Positions 26,801 through 35,428 of a DNA stretch of 64,000 nucleotides are shown here, piece after piece. The first letter of the stretch is position 1. Every line of letters starts with the position of its first letter. Position numbers and translations under genes: made by a program. The stretch spans positions 46,833 through 110,832 of the forward strand of contig CAVSAU010000008.1 of the NCBI GenBank assembly GCA_963726065.1, given 5' to 3'. The notes beneath the pieces were generated by a model. The model had not been told where the DNA came from and searched no databases. It was given only the letters and a program-made list of their open reading frames with translations. Source of the DNA: Neomesorhizobium sp963726065 (lineage in GTDB: Bacteria > Pseudomonadota > Alphaproteobacteria > Rhizobiales > Rhizobiaceae).

Positions 26801-26978
26801 CGACCGTTTCGGCGTCAGCGCCGGGATAGGCGGCGCGAACGACGATGGTTGGCGGCGCTATCTCCGGATATTGCGCGACAGGGAGCTGGGTATAGGCGAT
26901 AGCGCCGACGATCAGCACCACGATGGAAACCACCGAGGCAAAGATCGGCCGGTCGACGAAGAAATGTGCGAAGCGCAT
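23802..26978 (-). CDS. RND multidrug efflux transporter, AcrB/MexB type
   Basis: A full-length 1058-residue inner-membrane HAE1 transporter. It starts MRFAHFFVDRPIFASVVSIV, has twelve predicted membrane helices in the usual 1+6+5 arrangement and two large periplasmic loops. The proton-relay aspartate pair is in GIVVDDAIVVVENVERN (about residue 407). It exports drugs or hydrophobic compounds using the proton gradient, with a periplasmic adaptor and an outer-membrane channel. The adaptor gene lies immediately upstream with a 4-base gap; no outer-membrane factor gene is in the window. The frame is intact over more than 3 kb, in contrast to the frameshifted genes near the left edge. Confidence 0.95.
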   Translation of the reverse strand: MRFAHFFVDRPIFASVVSIVVLIVGAIAYTQLPVAQYPEIAPPTIVVRAAYPGADAETVAATVATPIEQEINGVENMLYMSSYSSNDGAMALTVTFKPGTDLDQAQVLVQNRVSIAEPRLPEDVRRLGITTAKSSPDLMMVIHMLSPDDTYDQLYVSNYARSRVRDVLLRLDGVGDLIIFGEREFSLRIWLDPEKLSAYGLTAADIVQALRDQNVQVSGGAIGAPPMNTGTAFEYTVTTQGRFDDARDFRYVIVKSTEDGRLISLQDVARIELGAKDYVTNSYLDGKPAVALGIFQRPGSNALASAAEIQAKIAELSRDFPKGLAYDIVYNPTEFIQQSINEVYKTILEAMALVVIVILVFLQSWRTAIIPIVAIPIALIGTLAVLYAAGFSLNMLTLFGLVLAIGIVVDDAIVVVENVERNIALGMDPNPASHMTMDEVGTAVMAISLVLISVFVPAAFIPGITGQFYLQFAITIAVSTAISAFVSLTLSPALAALLLKSHHETQKPPRTAIGRFGRRMADGFNRGFDRVSEWYGRLVKALVGSTMALLAMLAVFAVLIYATVFMIEKVPTGFIPTMDQGYAIVVVQLPDGSSIERTDAVIQKATDIVRKTPGVRNAVAFSGFSGATFTNASNSGVIFTPFTSFEERLASGLTAEKIIGSLYGSLQGLQEAFIIALPPPPVPGIGNSGGFKMQLQERNSADMRQILALAYELAGKANQTPGLAGVFTTFSASSPQYFLAIDRDKARMLNVAIPSIFETLSINLGTAYVNDFNAFGRVYQVRAQADQAFRLDRDDILKLKVRSQSGELVPLGTLVEIQDSTGPALVQRYNMYVSVPVQGNAAPGVSTGEALQKMEELADATLPDGTSFEWTELALQESQTGNTAIFIFGLSVLFVFLALAAQYESWIMPFAIVLIVPLGVLAAMIGVFLRGLDNNILVQVGLIVLIGLAAKNAILIVEFARQAQDRGLSPVDAAVEACRLRLRPILMTAFAFILGVVPLMLAEGPGAEMRQSLGTTVFSGMLGVTIVGLFLTPVFYVSLRRLFPLRVKQRPAEEVPAE

Positions 26979-26982
26979 CGGC

Positions 26983-28176
26983 TTAATCCGCAGTCTCGGC
27001 CTTGGGAGGCAGGGTCACAATTTCAGCCTTTACCTTCACGCCGGGCCGCACGCGCATCAGCCCGTTGACGACGATCGTTTCGTCGCCGGTCAGACCTTCG
27101 CGAATGACGCGGTAGCCGTCGAGATTGGGGCCGGTGCGCACGGGCTTGGTCGACACCGTTCCGGTATCGTCAAGAACGAAGACGATGCGGCGATCCTGAT
27201 CGGCGCCGATCGCCTGGTCGGGGACGAGAATGCCCTGATGCGGAAGCGATCCGGGCACGTTGACGCGGCCGAACATGCCGGGCTGCAGCACACCGTCCTT
27301 GTTGTCGAACCGGGCGCGCACACGCATGGTGCCGCTGGCGTTGTCGAGGCGGTTCTCGGCGAAATCGAGCTTGCCCTTGAATTCTGCTTCGCTGCGGTCC
27401 GCGACCCGCACGACGACATCGAGATTGCTGGCACCCTCCTGCATGGTGCCACCGCGCTGACGGGCGTCGCGCGCATAGCTGAAATAGGTGCGCTCATCGA
27501 TATCGAAATAGAAGTCGATCGGGTCCCAGGCGACAATCGTTGTCAGCAGGGTCGAATCCGGCTGCACGAGATTGCCCGGCGAAACCAGCCGGCGGTCGAT
27601 GCGGCCCGAAAGAGGCGCGCGGATCTCGGTGAATTCGAGATTGAGGCTGGCGTTGCGCAGGGACGCTTCGGCGCCCTGCAACTGGGCCTGGGCGGCAAGG
27701 CTTTCGCGCCGGCGGTCGTCCAGGATGGACACCGCGAGATTGCCGGACTTGGAAAGCGCCTCAGCCCTTTCGAGCTGCGAGGCGGAGAACTCGGTCAGGC
27801 TGCGCGCGACATCGACCTGCGACTTGGCCGCGTCAAAGGTCGCCTGGTAGGGGCGTTGGTCGATAGTGAACAAAAGATCACCCTTGTTGACCACGGCGCC
27901 GTCGCGAAAATGCACCTCGGCGAGATAGCCACTGACGCGTGAGCGGATAGCCACCTCGTCGACGGCTTCGAACCGGCCGACGAATTCGTCGTCCTCAACG
28001 ATGTCGCGCACAACCGGCTTAGCTGCGGTGACGACGGGCAGGTCCGGCTGCTGCGCCCACGCGGCGTGCGGCGCGACTGCGGCAAGAACCCAGAACAGCG
28101 CCAGGGCGCCGGTTCGCAGGCCAAAACGCCCATCAAAATTGCGGATGACCGGAAGTCGGCTAACCGTCTCGTCCAT
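26983..28176 (-). CDS. RND efflux periplasmic adaptor (membrane fusion protein), AcrA/MexA type
   Basis: A 397-residue adaptor with an N-terminal signal or anchor (about residues 20-42, ALFWVLAAVAPHAAWA). The biotinyl-lipoyl half motifs are RSRVSGYLAEVHFRDGAVVN and IRAPLSGRIDRRLVSPGN, flanking a coiled-coil hairpin (about 110-185). Beta-barrel and membrane-proximal domains follow. There is no lipobox cysteine at the cleavage site, so it is probably not a lipoprotein. The ATG at 28176 follows GAGGGGAATC, a strong ribosome binding site. It forms an operon with the downstream AcrB-type pump. No local repressor gene is adjacent. Confidence 0.93.
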   Translation of the reverse strand: MDETVSRLPVIRNFDGRFGLRTGALALFWVLAAVAPHAAWAQQPDLPVVTAAKPVVRDIVEDDEFVGRFEAVDEVAIRSRVSGYLAEVHFRDGAVVNKGDLLFTIDQRPYQATFDAAKSQVDVARSLTEFSASQLERAEALSKSGNLAVSILDDRRRESLAAQAQLQGAEASLRNASLNLEFTEIRAPLSGRIDRRLVSPGNLVQPDSTLLTTIVAWDPIDFYFDIDERTYFSYARDARQRGGTMQEGASNLDVVVRVADRSEAEFKGKLDFAENRLDNASGTMRVRARFDNKDGVLQPGMFGRVNVPGSLPHQGILVPDQAIGADQDRRIVFVLDDTGTVSTKPVRTGPNLDGYRVIREGLTGDETIVVNGLMRVRPGVKVKAEIVTLPPKAETAD

Positions 28177-28538
28177 GTGATTCCCCTCGTTGGGATCGAT
28201 GCGTGTTTGTGATGGCGGAAAGTGATTTATGCGAAACACATGTAGGCTGAACCTTGTGCGCCGCAATATGGTCACATTCAAAAGTTGCCAAAATCTAGCC
28301 GATGTTAGTGCAAATGGTAGCCTGTAACGGTAACTTTCAGAAGTAGGCTTTGGCGCTTTGTGAAAGCTGGCCGCAACGGGCATTTCAAGCGCGAACCGAA
28401 AGCCGGAACAATCGTTCAAAGTCAGGCCGATCTCGCCAAATTCTGTTTTTTTGCCAAAAAATTCGGCTCTTTGCTTCCCGAAACTGTCGATCTTTGCGTT
28501 ATGATGACGGCCAAACCACGAAAGCCGGGAGACACCAA
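28177..28538. promoter_or_regulatory. Divergent intergenic region between efflux operon and peroxiredoxin
   Basis: No gene is supported in this 362-base stretch. It is AT-rich and holds the promoters of the leftward efflux operon and the rightward peroxiredoxin gene. An imperfect direct repeat GGTAGCCTGTAACGGTAAC at about 28315-28333 is a possible operator. No known regulator site could be named. Confidence 0.4.
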
Positions 28539-29198
28539 ATGAGCATCCGCATCAACGACACAGCGCCGGATTTCACTGCCGAGACTACGCAAGGCACCAT
28601 CAATTTTCATGACTGGATCGGCGACAGCTATGCAGTGCTGTTCTCGCATCCGAAAAACTTCACGCCCGTATGCACGACCGAACTTGGCACCATGGCCGGT
28701 CTCGCCGGCGAGTTCAAGAAACGCAACGCAAAGATCATCGGCATCTCCGTCGACCCTGTCGAGAGCCACGACAAATGGAAGGCCGACATCAAGACGGCGA
28801 CCGGCCAGTCGGTGGAGTATCCGCTGATCGGGGACAAGGACCTGAAGGTCGCCAAGCTCTATGACATGCTGCCGGCCGGCGCCGGCGAAAGCTCGGAAGG
28901 ACGCACGCCGGCAGACAACGCCACGGTGCGCTCGGTGTTCGTCGTCGGGCCGGACAAGAAGGTGAAGCTCACCATCACCTACCCGATGACCACCGGCCGC
29001 AACTTCGACGAGATCCTGCGGGCGATCGATTCCATCCAGCTGACGGCCAAGCACAAGGTGGCCACCCCCGCCAACTGGAAGCAGGGCGAAGACGTGATCA
29101 TCACGGCCGCCGTGCCTGACGACGAGGCCCAGGAAAAGTTCGGGGAGTTCGAGCGCGTGCTGCCTTATCTCAGGAAGACGAAGCAGCCGAGGGACTGA
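28539..29198 (+). CDS. 1-Cys peroxiredoxin (Prx6 type)
   Basis: A 219-residue thiol peroxidase that reduces hydrogen and organic peroxides. The active site FTPVCTTELG carries Cys45, the only cysteine in the protein, so it is a true 1-Cys enzyme needing an external thiol for recycling. The Prx6-type C-terminal extension (DEILRAIDSIQLTAKHKVAT, PANWKQGEDVII) is present. The ATG at 28539 gives MSIRINDTAPDF; longer upstream starts lack the family sequence. It stands alone, divergent from the efflux operon and convergent with the GNAT gene. A GGCCGC/GCGGCC hairpin at 29212-29227 follows and may end transcription. Confidence 0.93.
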   Translation: MSIRINDTAPDFTAETTQGTINFHDWIGDSYAVLFSHPKNFTPVCTTELGTMAGLAGEFKKRNAKIIGISVDPVESHDKWKADIKTATGQSVEYPLIGDKDLKVAKLYDMLPAGAGESSEGRTPADNATVRSVFVVGPDKKVKLTITYPMTTGRNFDEILRAIDSIQLTAKHKVATPANWKQGEDVIITAAVPDDEAQEKFGEFERVLPYLRKTKQPRD

Positions 29199-29217
29199 TG
29201 TATTGAGGGTGGGCCGC

Positions 29218-29771
29218 TCAGGCGGCCTTCCCTCCCGCCTGCCTTTCGAAAAGGATTGTCTCGTCGCCGCGATAGGTCGTCTTCAGGACTTCGCGATAGC
29301 CACACTTTTCGGCGACCCGCAGCGATGCGCTGTTCTGCGGGTCGATTATGCAGACGGTCTTGCCGCTGGCGAAAAAGCCATCGCCCCACACATGCATGGC
29401 GCGGACGACCTCGGTGGCGAGGCCCTTGCCGTGCGCCGACGACGCCAAGCCCCAGCCGGCTTCGGGAATGCCCTCCAGCGATGGCACGATATCGCGCTTC
29501 AGATCATGAAAGCCGGCGCCACCGATCAGCTTGCCGGTGGCCTTCTCCTCGATCGCCCAAAAGCCGAACCCCAGCACCGCCCAAAGGCCGGCGTAGCGGA
29601 GATAACGGCCCCAGGCCTCTTCGCGGGTGAACGGCTTGCCGCCGATGTAACGGGTAACTGCCGGGTCCCGCCACATGGCGGCGTGCATCTCGAAGTCTTC
29701 AAGCTTATGGCCACGAAGGATTGTGCGCTCCGTCTCAATGACCGGCACCGCAGCCGAACTAATGCTATTCA
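29218..29771 (-). CDS. GNAT-family N-acetyltransferase (RimJ/RimL type)
   Basis: A 184-residue acetyl-CoA-dependent acyltransferase of the RimJ/RimL-like branch. It has IETERTILRGHKLEDF at the start, FWAIEEKATGKLIGGAGFHD as the central strands, the acetyl-CoA loop region GWGLASSAHGKGLATEVVRA and CIIDPQNSASLRVAEKCGYR as the late motif. A GTG start at 29771 has a GAGG box nine bases upstream; an ATG at 29820 would add a hydrophobic 16-residue extension and lacks a ribosome binding site. The substrate cannot be predicted. Downstream of coaBC but separated by about 95 bases. Confidence 0.85.
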
Positions 29772-29865
29772 CTGATAAAACCTCAACAATAAACAAAAAA
29801 ACCGCAGCAATACGCTCCAAAGCGGAACAATCGGCGGAATTGAGGCAAACGACAAGTCAATAAAA

Positions 29866-31083
29866 TCAGATTTCGATTGTTTTAAGATGTTTTACGATGA
29901 GGTCCGCGAGCCGTTCCGCTACGGCTTCCTTGGTCAGATCCGGCCATTCGTCTATGTCTGATCTCGAAACGATCTTTACCCTGTTGCGTTCGCCGCCCAT
30001 GACACCGCCTTCATGGCTGACATCATTGGCGACGATGAAGTCGGCGCCCTTTTTCTTCAGCTTGGCTTGAGCGTTTTTCAACACGTCCTGGGTCTCGGCT
30101 GCGAAACCCACGACAAGATAGGGGCGCTGCTTATGATGCCCAACGCCCGCCAGGATGTCCGGGTTTTCAACCATCTGCAGCGCGGGCGGCTCCTTGCCCG
30201 CCGCCTTCTTTATCTTTTCGCCGGCGGCGTTGTCGGTACGCCAGTCGGCAACGGCGGCGACAAAGACCGCGGCGTCGGCGGGCAGCAATTGTTCGACGGC
30301 ATCGCGCATTTCGCGCGCGCTCTCGACATGGACGGTTTTCACGCCTGAGGGATCGGCAATGGCGACCGGGCCGGAGACGAGGCGCACGTCGGCGCCAAGC
30401 TTTGCCAGGGCGGCGGCGATGGCATGACCCTGCTTGCCGGACGAACGGTTGGCGATGTAGCGCACCGGATCGATAGGCTCGTGCGTTGGCCCAGATGTAA
30501 CGATGATCTTCCTGCCCGACAGTGGCCTGGGGTGTGCGTCGAGAAGCATTTCGATGGCGGCCACGATTTCGAGCGGCTCGCTCATCCGGCCTTCGCCGGC
30601 CTCGCCGCTTTCGGCCATCTCGCCCCTGGCGGGCCCAATGAAGGCGATGCCGTCCTTTTCCAGGGTTGCGTGGTTGCGGCGCGTTGCGGTGTGCGACCAC
30701 ATCCTGGGGTTCATGGCCGGCGCCATCAGCACCTTCTTGTCGGTGGCAAGCAGTACGGTGGACGCAAGATCGTTGGCATGGCCGTTGGCGAGCTTGGCCA
30801 TGAGGTCGGCGGTGGCCGGCGCAACGACCAGCAGGTCGGCCTCGCGCGACAGCCTGATATGGCCGATGTCGTGTTCGTCGTTCCGGTCAAAGAGATCGGA
30901 AAAGACGCGGTCGGCCGTCAGTGCGCCGACCGACAGCGGGGTCACGAACTCCTGCGCGGCGGACGTCATCACGGCGCGGACCGAGGCGCCGCGCTCGCGC
31001 AGGCGGCGGATCAGGTCGAGCGACTTGTAGGCGGCGATGCCGCCGCCGATAACGAGCAGGATGCGCTTGCCGGACAGGATCAT
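29866..31083 (-). CDS. coaBC: Bifunctional phosphopantothenoylcysteine decarboxylase/phosphopantothenate-cysteine ligase
   Basis: CoaBC catalyses two successive steps of coenzyme A synthesis. The 405-residue product has the N-terminal FMN-dependent decarboxylase (GGGIAAYKSLDLIRRL, then the MAPAMNPRMW substrate clamp with its catalytic region near residues 119-128) and the C-terminal CTP-dependent ligase (IIVTSGPTHEPIDPVRYIAN and SSGKQGHAIAAALAK, then ADFIVANDV near residue 350). The length is normal. The ATG at 31083 gives MILSGKRILLVIGGG. It lies between the vapBC pair (11 bases away) and the GNAT gene, all on the minus strand. Confidence 0.96.
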   Translation of the reverse strand: MILSGKRILLVIGGGIAAYKSLDLIRRLRERGASVRAVMTSAAQEFVTPLSVGALTADRVFSDLFDRNDEHDIGHIRLSREADLLVVAPATADLMAKLANGHANDLASTVLLATDKKVLMAPAMNPRMWSHTATRRNHATLEKDGIAFIGPARGEMAESGEAGEGRMSEPLEIVAAIEMLLDAHPRPLSGRKIIVTSGPTHEPIDPVRYIANRSSGKQGHAIAAALAKLGADVRLVSGPVAIADPSGVKTVHVESAREMRDAVEQLLPADAAVFVAAVADWRTDNAAGEKIKKAAGKEPPALQMVENPDILAGVGHHKQRPYLVVGFAAETQDVLKNAQAKLKKKGADFIVANDVSHEGGVMGGERNRVKIVSRSDIDEWPDLTKEAVAERLADLIVKHLKTIEI

Positions 31084-31093
31084 GCGTAGCCCC

Positions 31094-31495
31094 TCAGGCC
31101 GGCTTCAGCGCCGGCTCGATGTCGGTATGGATGAAATCGTCGCCCTTGAAAAGCAGCGGCAGATTTCGGCTCTTGGCAAGCGCATAAGCGAAGCAGTCGC
31201 CAAAATTGAGGTTAGCCTCGTGGCCGCTGCCGCGGCCGTAGCGACGATGCGCATCGACGGCAGCATCCGCGAGATCACGGTCGAAAGCGACAACATCGAA
31301 TTGCAATGCGCCTGCCAATCGTTGCAGCCGGTCCAGCCCGTCCAATCCGAGCCTGTTCGAAACGACTATGCCTGTTTCGGCCCATGTCGGAGCGCACACT
31401 AGTATCTGTTCGCCATACATGCGCCGGGCCATATCCTCAGCCTCGGGCTCTCCGGCAAGAAACGCAAATATCGCTGAGGTATCGACAACGATCAT
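31094..31495 (-). CDS. vapC: VapC-type PIN-domain ribonuclease toxin
   Basis: A 133-residue PIN-domain protein. Acidic active-site residues D5 (MIVVDTSAIFAFL), E40 (WAETG) and D100 (NFGDCFAYALA) are in place, which predicts a Mg-dependent endoribonuclease. It is paired with an RHH antitoxin gene whose stop overlaps its start by four bases (ATGA), the standard order for type II toxin-antitoxin modules. The C-terminal LPLLFKGDDFIHTDI is the usual last acidic patch of this subfamily. The specific RNA target is not predictable. Confidence 0.93.
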   Translation of the reverse strand: MIVVDTSAIFAFLAGEPEAEDMARRMYGEQILVCAPTWAETGIVVSNRLGLDGLDRLQRLAGALQFDVVAFDRDLADAAVDAHRRYGRGSGHEANLNFGDCFAYALAKSRNLPLLFKGDDFIHTDIEPALKPA

Positions 31496-31749
31496 GCAGG
31501 GCGATCATCCTCATAGAGATAGTCCCAAAGCTCGTCTTGCGCCCTTTTCGAATCCAACGGCTTGTCGGGTTTGCGCGACAGGCGCATGATTTCGTCGAAG
31601 GATACCTTCGGCCGTCGGTCACCGTTGAGAACCTCGCGCGTAATCAAGTCCCGAACTTCCTGCTCCATCGACACGCCGCGTGCTGCCGCACGCTTTCGAA
31701 GCTCCTGCTTCACGTGGTCGTCGAGATTGCGGATTGTCATCGTGCTCAT
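31492..31749 (-). CDS. vapB: VapB/FitA-type ribbon-helix-helix antitoxin
   Basis: An 85-residue antitoxin. The N-terminal ribbon-helix-helix (MSTMTIRNLDDHVKQELRKR, then ARGVSMEQEVRDLI) should bind its own promoter as a dimer, and the acidic C-terminal tail (LWDYLYEDDRPA) should neutralise the toxin. The ATG at 31749 is preferred; an internal ATG at 31740 is also possible and a longer frame starts at 31794. Its stop overlaps the vapC start by four bases, so the pair is translationally coupled. Confidence 0.9.
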   Translation of the reverse strand: MSTMTIRNLDDHVKQELRKRAAARGVSMEQEVRDLITREVLNGDRRPKVSFDEIMRLSRKPDKPLDSKRAQDELWDYLYEDDRPA

Positions 31750-31843
31750 GGCGCCGCTCCTATCCCCAAGAAATAGCGCGCATGAGCCGTGCATTCAATG
31801 CTTTCAATGACAGCATTGCTAGCAAAGCTTGCATTGAAAGCAT

Positions 31844-33418
31844 TCAGAGCAGATGCCAAGCAAGAAAGAGAAGCGTCAGCGCGATCACCCACAGCGCCAT
31901 ACGGCCCGAGCGGGTGTGGCGCGCTTCCGCCTTGCCGATGGCTTTTGCGGTTTCGGCATCGAAGCGCAGGCCGTTTTCGGCCATGGCGTCGATCTGGCGC
32001 GACAGGCGCTCGGTGCGGGCCGCGAGATCGGGCGCTTGCCGGACCAGCGACATCAGCGCACCGAGACCGTCGCGGGCGTCGATGAGCAGGCCCTGAGGAC
32101 CGAGATTGCCGGCAATCCAGTGGCCGACCACCGGTTCTGCTGTTTTCCACATGTTGAAGGCGGGATCGAGCGTGCGGGCGACGCCCTCGACCACGACCAT
32201 GGTCTTTTGCAGCAGCACCAGTTCCGGTCGCGTTTGCATGTCGAACAGTTCGGTGACTTCGAACAGCAAGGTGAGGAGCTTGGCCATCGAGATGGTCTCG
32301 GCCGGCTGACCGTGGATCGGCTCGCCGATGGCGCGGATCGCCTGGGCGAAGGCCGCTACATTGTGGTGGCGTGGCACATAGCCGGCCTCGAAATGCACTT
32401 CGGCGACACGCATGTAATCGCGAGTGATAAAGCCGTAGAGGATTTCGGCAAGGAAGCGCCGCTCCTTCTTGCCGAGACGGCCGGAAATGCCGAGATCGAC
32501 CGCGGCGATGTCGCCATTCGCATCGACGAACATGTTGCCGGGATGCATGTCGGCGTGGAAGAAGCCGTCGCGCAGCGTATGGCGCAGGAAAGACTGCACC
32601 AGCGTCGCCGCGATGGCCTTGAGGTCATAGCCGGCGTCGCGAAGTCCTTCGACATCGTTGAGCTTGATGCCGTCGATCCATTCCATGGTGAGAACGTCGC
32701 GGCCGGTGCGCTCCCAGTCGACGGCCGGCACGCGGAAGCCAGGATCGTCCTTGGTGTTTTCGCCGAGCTCGGAGTAGGCGGCCGCCTCAAGCCGGAAATC
32801 CATCTCGATCTTGGTTGTCTGGGCTAGCGTCTCGGTGACCTCGACCGGACGCAAACGGCGGCTCGACGGGACGAAACGCTCCTGAAGCCGGGCGGCCAGG
32901 AAGTAGCTCTCGAGATCCTGGAAGAAGCGCCGGCGCACGCCAGGGCGGATAACCTTGACCGCGACCTTGCGCGGCCCCTCCGGCGTCGCGACCTCCGCCG
33001 GGTGGACCTGGGCGATGGAGGCAGCCGCTATCGGCTCGTCGATGCTGATATACAGATCGGATACCTGGCGGCCGAGCGAGCCTTCGATGGCGGCGACCGC
33101 TTCCGACATGGGAAAGGTCGCCATCGCGTCCTGCAGCAAGGCGAGATCGAGCGCGATGTCGTCGCCGACGACATCGGGACGCGTCGCCAGGAACTGCCCG
33201 AGCTTTGCATAGGAGGGGCCGAGCCGGGCAATGGCGTTTGCGAGGCGGTCGCTGCGCACCCGCTTCAATGCGCGGCGGCGGGTAAACATCACGGCCAGCC
33301 GCCAGCCGAATTTCGGCAGGCCGGTCAGGTCATCGCCAGGCAGAGCCGCGATCACGCCCTCGCGCACCAGAACCCAGCCCGCGCGCGCGAGCCGGAAAGA
33401 TGCTCCGATGCTGCTCAT
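31844..33418 (-). CDS. ubiB: Ubiquinone biosynthesis kinase-like protein UbiB
   Basis: A 524-residue UbiB/ADCK-family atypical kinase needed for ubiquinone synthesis. Signature elements are RLGPSYAKLGQFLATRPD (the KxGQ motif), IAAASIAQVHPAEV (the Ala-rich nucleotide loop), FFHADMHPGNMFVD (catalytic-loop-like HxDxHPGN) and AAVDLGISGRLGK (the DFG equivalent). The C-terminus has one membrane anchor (LWVIALTLLFLAWHLL). It follows ubiE on the same strand with about 13 bases between, the usual rhizobial order. Confidence 0.95.
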   Translation of the reverse strand: MSSIGASFRLARAGWVLVREGVIAALPGDDLTGLPKFGWRLAVMFTRRRALKRVRSDRLANAIARLGPSYAKLGQFLATRPDVVGDDIALDLALLQDAMATFPMSEAVAAIEGSLGRQVSDLYISIDEPIAAASIAQVHPAEVATPEGPRKVAVKVIRPGVRRRFFQDLESYFLAARLQERFVPSSRRLRPVEVTETLAQTTKIEMDFRLEAAAYSELGENTKDDPGFRVPAVDWERTGRDVLTMEWIDGIKLNDVEGLRDAGYDLKAIAATLVQSFLRHTLRDGFFHADMHPGNMFVDANGDIAAVDLGISGRLGKKERRFLAEILYGFITRDYMRVAEVHFEAGYVPRHHNVAAFAQAIRAIGEPIHGQPAETISMAKLLTLLFEVTELFDMQTRPELVLLQKTMVVVEGVARTLDPAFNMWKTAEPVVGHWIAGNLGPQGLLIDARDGLGALMSLVRQAPDLAARTERLSRQIDAMAENGLRFDAETAKAIGKAEARHTRSGRMALWVIALTLLFLAWHLL

Positions 33419-33431
33419 CGCGGACCGTCCG

Positions 33432-34208
33432 TCAAAGCTTCCAGCCCGAATGAAGGGCCGCGATGCCGCCGGAATAATTGCGGAAGCTGACGCGGTCGAA
33501 GCCGGCGTTCCGGATCATGGCGGCGAAATTCTCCTGGTTGGGGAATTTGCGGATCGATTCCACCAGATAGGAATAGGGTTCGCCGTCGCCGGTCACCACC
33601 TGGCCGATGCGCGGGATGGCGTTGAACGACCAGGCTTCGTAAACCTTGTCGAGCAGCGGCATGTCGACCTCGGAAAATTCCAGGCAGAGGAACCGGCCGC
33701 CGGGTTTCAACACGCGATGCGCTTCCGCCAGCGCGGTTTCGATGCGCGGCACGTTGCGGATGCCGAAGGCGATCGTATAGGCGTCGAAGGTCTCGTCGGC
33801 GAACGGCAGTTCTTCGGCATTGGCCTCGACGAAATCCGTGCTGGAGGTCAGCCCCTGCTTCTCGGCGCGCTCGCGGCCGACAGCAAGCATCGAGCCGTTG
33901 ATGTCGAGCACCGTGGCGTGCCCCTGACGGTTGGTGGCCTCGACGATGCGGAAGGCGATGTCGCCGGTGCCGCCCGCGACGTCGAGCAGTTGCCAGCCCG
34001 GCCGTTTCGGCGGGTTGAGCCAGGCAACGAGCGCATCCTTCCACAGCCGGTGCAAGCCACCCGACATGAGATCGTTCATCACATCATAGCGGTTGGCGAC
34101 GCGGTGAAAGACATCGTTGACCAGCGACTGCTTGTCGCCGGCGCCGACCTGCTTGTAGCCGTAGGATGTCTCCATGCCGCCGGCGGCTGTCGTGCGCTGT
34201 TCTGACAT
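33432..34208 (-). CDS. ubiE: Ubiquinone/menaquinone C-methyltransferase UbiE
   Basis: A 258-residue SAM-dependent C-methyltransferase in quinone synthesis. Family landmarks are VFHRVANRYDVMNDLMSGGL (the YDxMND signature), the SAM-binding loop DVAGGTGDIAFRI and AFGIRNVPRIETALAEAHRV, with LKPGGRFLCLEFSEVD following. The ATG at 34208 gives MSEQRTTAAGG and was preferred over an in-frame ATG at 34253 because the extra residues are not family-like. It heads the ubiE-ubiB operon and is divergent from the adenosine deaminase gene. Confidence 0.96.
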   Translation of the reverse strand: MSEQRTTAAGGMETSYGYKQVGAGDKQSLVNDVFHRVANRYDVMNDLMSGGLHRLWKDALVAWLNPPKRPGWQLLDVAGGTGDIAFRIVEATNRQGHATVLDINGSMLAVGRERAEKQGLTSSTDFVEANAEELPFADETFDAYTIAFGIRNVPRIETALAEAHRVLKPGGRFLCLEFSEVDMPLLDKVYEAWSFNAIPRIGQVVTGDGEPYSYLVESIRKFPNQENFAAMIRNAGFDRVSFRNYSGGIAALHSGWKL

Positions 34209-34320
34209 TTTTGTGACCTGCCTAATTTCGGCGGGACCATAGCCGATCGTCATAGCGGGCGCTATTGTTTAAGGCGCGGTGAAGAGCCGCGCTCCAAGAT
34301 GCGCATGACGAGGATGCCGA

Positions 34321-35295
34321 ATGGTTTTGAAAGCAGAGCTGCACTGCCACATCGAAGGTGCGGCAGCGCCCGACCTCGTCCTGAAGCAGGCGCAGAAGTA
34401 TGGCAAGGACGTTTCCGCCTTTATCAAGGATGGCTCCTTCGTCTGGCATGATTTCACCTCGTTCCTCGCCGCCTACGACGGTGCTTCCGACCTTTTCCGC
34501 AGCGAGGAAGACTATGCAAGGCTGTCCGAACACTATCTCACCAGCCTCGCCCGCGACGGCTGCATCTATTCGGAATTCTTCACCTCGCCTGACCATGCGC
34601 TGAAAGCGGGCATCTCGCCGGCGGCCTACACCAATGCGCTCGGTGAAGGCATGCAGCGCGCCAAAGCCAAGACCGGCATCGAAAGCCGCATGATCGTCAC
34701 CGGAGTACGCCATATTGGCGTCGAATCGATCGAAGCGTCGGCGCGCTTCGCCGCCCGCTGCGGCCACCCGCTGGTCACCGGCTTCGGCGTCGCCGGCGAT
34801 GAGCGGATGGGCAGTTTCGAGGATTATGTGCGAGCTTTCGAGATCGCGCGCGAGGCGGGGCTCGGCATCACCATCCATGCCGGCGAGCTGTGCGGCTGGG
34901 AAAGCGTGCAGGGCGCGCTCGATCACATCAGGCCGTCGCGCATCGGCCATGGCGTCAGGGCCATCGAAAACCTCGACCTGGTGAAGCGCATCGCCAACGA
35001 GGGGATCGTGCTGGAATGCTGCCCGGGCTCCAATATCGCGCTCGGCGTCTTCGGCAGTTTCGAAGACCATCCGTTCCCGAAACTGCGGGACGCCGGCTGC
35101 AAGGTGACGCTCAATTCCGACGACCCTCCCTATTTCTGGACGTCTCTGAAGCGCGAATACGACATCGGCCGCGAAAATTTCCACCTGGACGACAAGGCGC
35201 TGACGGCGGTGACGCGGACCGCGATCGAAGCGGCTTTCGTAGACAAGAAAACCAGGGCGGCACTTTTGGCGCGGCTCAACGGCGGCCGGGAATGA
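34321..35295 (+). CDS. add: Adenosine deaminase
   Basis: A 324-residue metal-dependent deaminase converting adenosine to inosine. Zinc ligands are H8 and H10 (AELHCHIEG), the histidine in ITIHAGELCG (with the catalytic Glu of the same motif) and the aspartate pair in LNSDDPPYF; RIGHGVRAI supplies a further active-site histidine. The length is slightly short of E. coli Add, because the first strand starts directly at the metal motif. It feeds inosine to the purine-nucleoside phosphorylase encoded at 39 kb. About 130 bases separate it from upp, and the two may be cotranscribed. Confidence 0.93.
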   Translation: MVLKAELHCHIEGAAAPDLVLKQAQKYGKDVSAFIKDGSFVWHDFTSFLAAYDGASDLFRSEEDYARLSEHYLTSLARDGCIYSEFFTSPDHALKAGISPAAYTNALGEGMQRAKAKTGIESRMIVTGVRHIGVESIEASARFAARCGHPLVTGFGVAGDERMGSFEDYVRAFEIAREAGLGITIHAGELCGWESVQGALDHIRPSRIGHGVRAIENLDLVKRIANEGIVLECCPGSNIALGVFGSFEDHPFPKLRDAGCKVTLNSDDPPYFWTSLKREYDIGRENFHLDDKALTAVTRTAIEAAFVDKKTRAALLARLNGGRE

Positions 35296-35428
35296 TGAAT
35301 GATGAGCTTGGCGAAAGCGACAGCCTCGTCAACTGTGGACCTTCACGCTCTTCATCCGACAAGGACTGGCAAAACCACTCGCCATTCACTATTCACCATC
35401 TATCTCTTTTGTTGCCGGAGCTGAGACC

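Noticed and set aside
24273..27068. Plus-strand open frame of 931 codons opposite the RND pump
   Set aside because: It is the antisense shadow of an intact AcrB-type gene; its composition is His/Arg/Gly-rich without domains, as expected from high-GC third-position bias.
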